From positions 1 through 5,563 of the forward strand of contig JAABSF010000208.1 of assembly GCA_011390535.1 (NCBI GenBank): a stretch of 5,563 nucleotides of DNA. Direction: 5' to 3'. The translations under genes and the position numbers were made by a program. The notes beneath the pieces are model-generated. The model was not told the origin of the DNA and did no database searches. It saw only the letters and a program-made list of their open reading frames with translations. The stretch comes from Deltaproteobacteria bacterium (GTDB lineage Bacteria > Myxococcota_A > Polyangia > HGW-17 > SLPX01). Shown in pieces: positions 5,076 through 5,563 of the stretch (its first letter is position 1; each line of letters opens with the position of its first letter).

Positions 5076-5563
5076 TTATTTGTCCATACGCCAACCGCCT
5101 TCGAGCCAGCCCCCACCGACACGGCTGCTGTCGGGAATCCTTTTTTTTGCATCAACAGGTTTGACCCCGGTCACAAAGCCGGTCTCGAAGGAAAAGATAC
5201 TAAATCCGTCGGTGTAAGCTTTACCTGATGGGGCTATCCACCCAGCACCTGGAGCATCCCACTCATCTCCAGGTTCATCCCCACGCAGCTTCGGATTGGA
5301 CGCGGAGAAAAACTGTTTTTTTTTGGGATCGTACAGCATTTTTTTATAATAGCAGCCGTCTCCGCAGCTATGCTCAGTGAGCACCTTCCAATAGTGTGTT
5401 CCGGGGACGCTCTCTGCGCTTCCGCACATATCCGGAGTTTCACATCGGCTGGTGTCCACTTTTACTTTTTTGGGTGGAGCCACTGCCGGAGCCACTGCTG
5501 GAACCTTGGGCTGAAAAGAGCGGCCCTTACTGCGAGCGATAAGTGCTTTTAGCCTTTTCGGAT
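5076..5563 (-). CDS. Unrecognised protein, C-terminal part, cut by right edge
   Basis: The frame is open from the right edge to TAA at 5076-5078, about 162 residues. A GTG at 5495 could serve as a start, but the frame continues upstream without a stop and the GTG lies inside a repeat, so the true N-terminus is probably outside the window. The visible part begins with a basic segment (PKRLKALIARSKGRS), then a Pro/Ala/Val linker (VPAVAPAVAPP), then a compact Cys-, Gly- and Trp-containing body: SRCETPDMCGSAE, HYWKVLTEHSCGDGCYYKK, then DEWDAPGAGWIAPSGKAYTDGF and FETGFVTG. Four Cys lie in the first half of the body, suggesting disulfides in an exported protein. It ends GGGWLEGGWRMDK. I do not recognise a family. 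Runs of 7, 8 and 9 A on the coding strand (5339-5345, 5141-5148, 5316-5324) make the 3' end sensitive to indel errors. The Cys-rich lipoprotein follows after 328 bp on the same strand. Confidence 0.65.
   Translation of the reverse strand, partial: PKRLKALIARSKGRSFQPKVPAVAPAVAPPKKVKVDTSRCETPDMCGSAESVPGTHYWKVLTEHSCGDGCYYKKMLYDPKKKQFFSASNPKLRGDEPGDEWDAPGAGWIAPSGKAYTDGFSIFSFETGFVTGVKPVDAKKRIPDSSRVGGGWLEGGWRMDK
5476..5499 (-). repeat. 12-bp tandem duplication encoding AVAP-AVAP
   Basis: The + strand unit GGAGCCACTGCC (5476-5487) is repeated with one change (5488-5499). On the coding strand it gives a duplicated Ala-Val-Ala-Pro in the linker of the right-edge protein, in frame. This supports the reading frame and a flexible linker there. 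Confidence 0.75.

Noticed and set aside
4868..5155. Minus-strand frame of 95 codons as a separate gene
   Set aside because: There is no ribosome binding site at its ATG, it overlaps the right-edge gene, and the 16-nt repeat inside would break codon periodicity. It is kept only as a frameshift possibility.

Overview
All five protein-coding genes I can support lie on the minus strand, so the window reads right to left. Both ends cut through a gene. The first 10 bases match the end of a standard Illumina adapter, so this is probably a complete short (metagenomic) contig rather than a slice of a finished genome. I see no rRNA, tRNA, CRISPR array, transposase or phage gene.

Organism: the best clue is the C-terminus of the large central protein. 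It has a short Cys-rich motif (CGCC), then one hydrophobic helix, then a KRRRKTR tail. This resembles the MYXO-CTERM sorting signal of Myxococcota and related former Deltaproteobacteria (Bradymonadota-like lineages are also possible). The several lipoproteins and secreted proteins without recognisable families fit such a Gram-negative predatory or saprophytic lineage. The taxonomic call is an inference.

Layout in transcription order: (1) 5563-5076, the 3' part of an unrecognised protein with a Pro/Ala/Val linker and a Cys/Gly/Trp-rich body. (2) 5075-4748, 328 bp without a convincing gene, holding a 14-nt direct repeat, a 7-bp hairpin and, just before the next gene, a nested inverted repeat. 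(3) 4747-4328, a small lipoprotein with six mature cysteines besides the lipidated one. (4) 4116-1435 (open up to 4287), a secreted metallophosphoesterase with a PKD-like domain and the putative MYXO-CTERM anchor. (5) 1434-1247, an intergenic stretch with a weak terminator-like hairpin and a second bulged hairpin. (6) 1246-659, a putative lipoprotein with an NTF2/SnoaL-like domain. (7) 567-1, the N-terminal half of an AEC (auxin efflux carrier) family permease, running off the left edge.

How they work together: three consecutive genes encode exported or envelope-anchored proteins, but the gaps (about 210, 188 and 91 bp) do not require a single operon. There is no defence, secretion-system or biosynthetic logic linking them. 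The most distinctive content is the sorted phosphoesterase and the inverted repeat ahead of the Cys-rich lipoprotein. I do not see a clear new multi-gene system.
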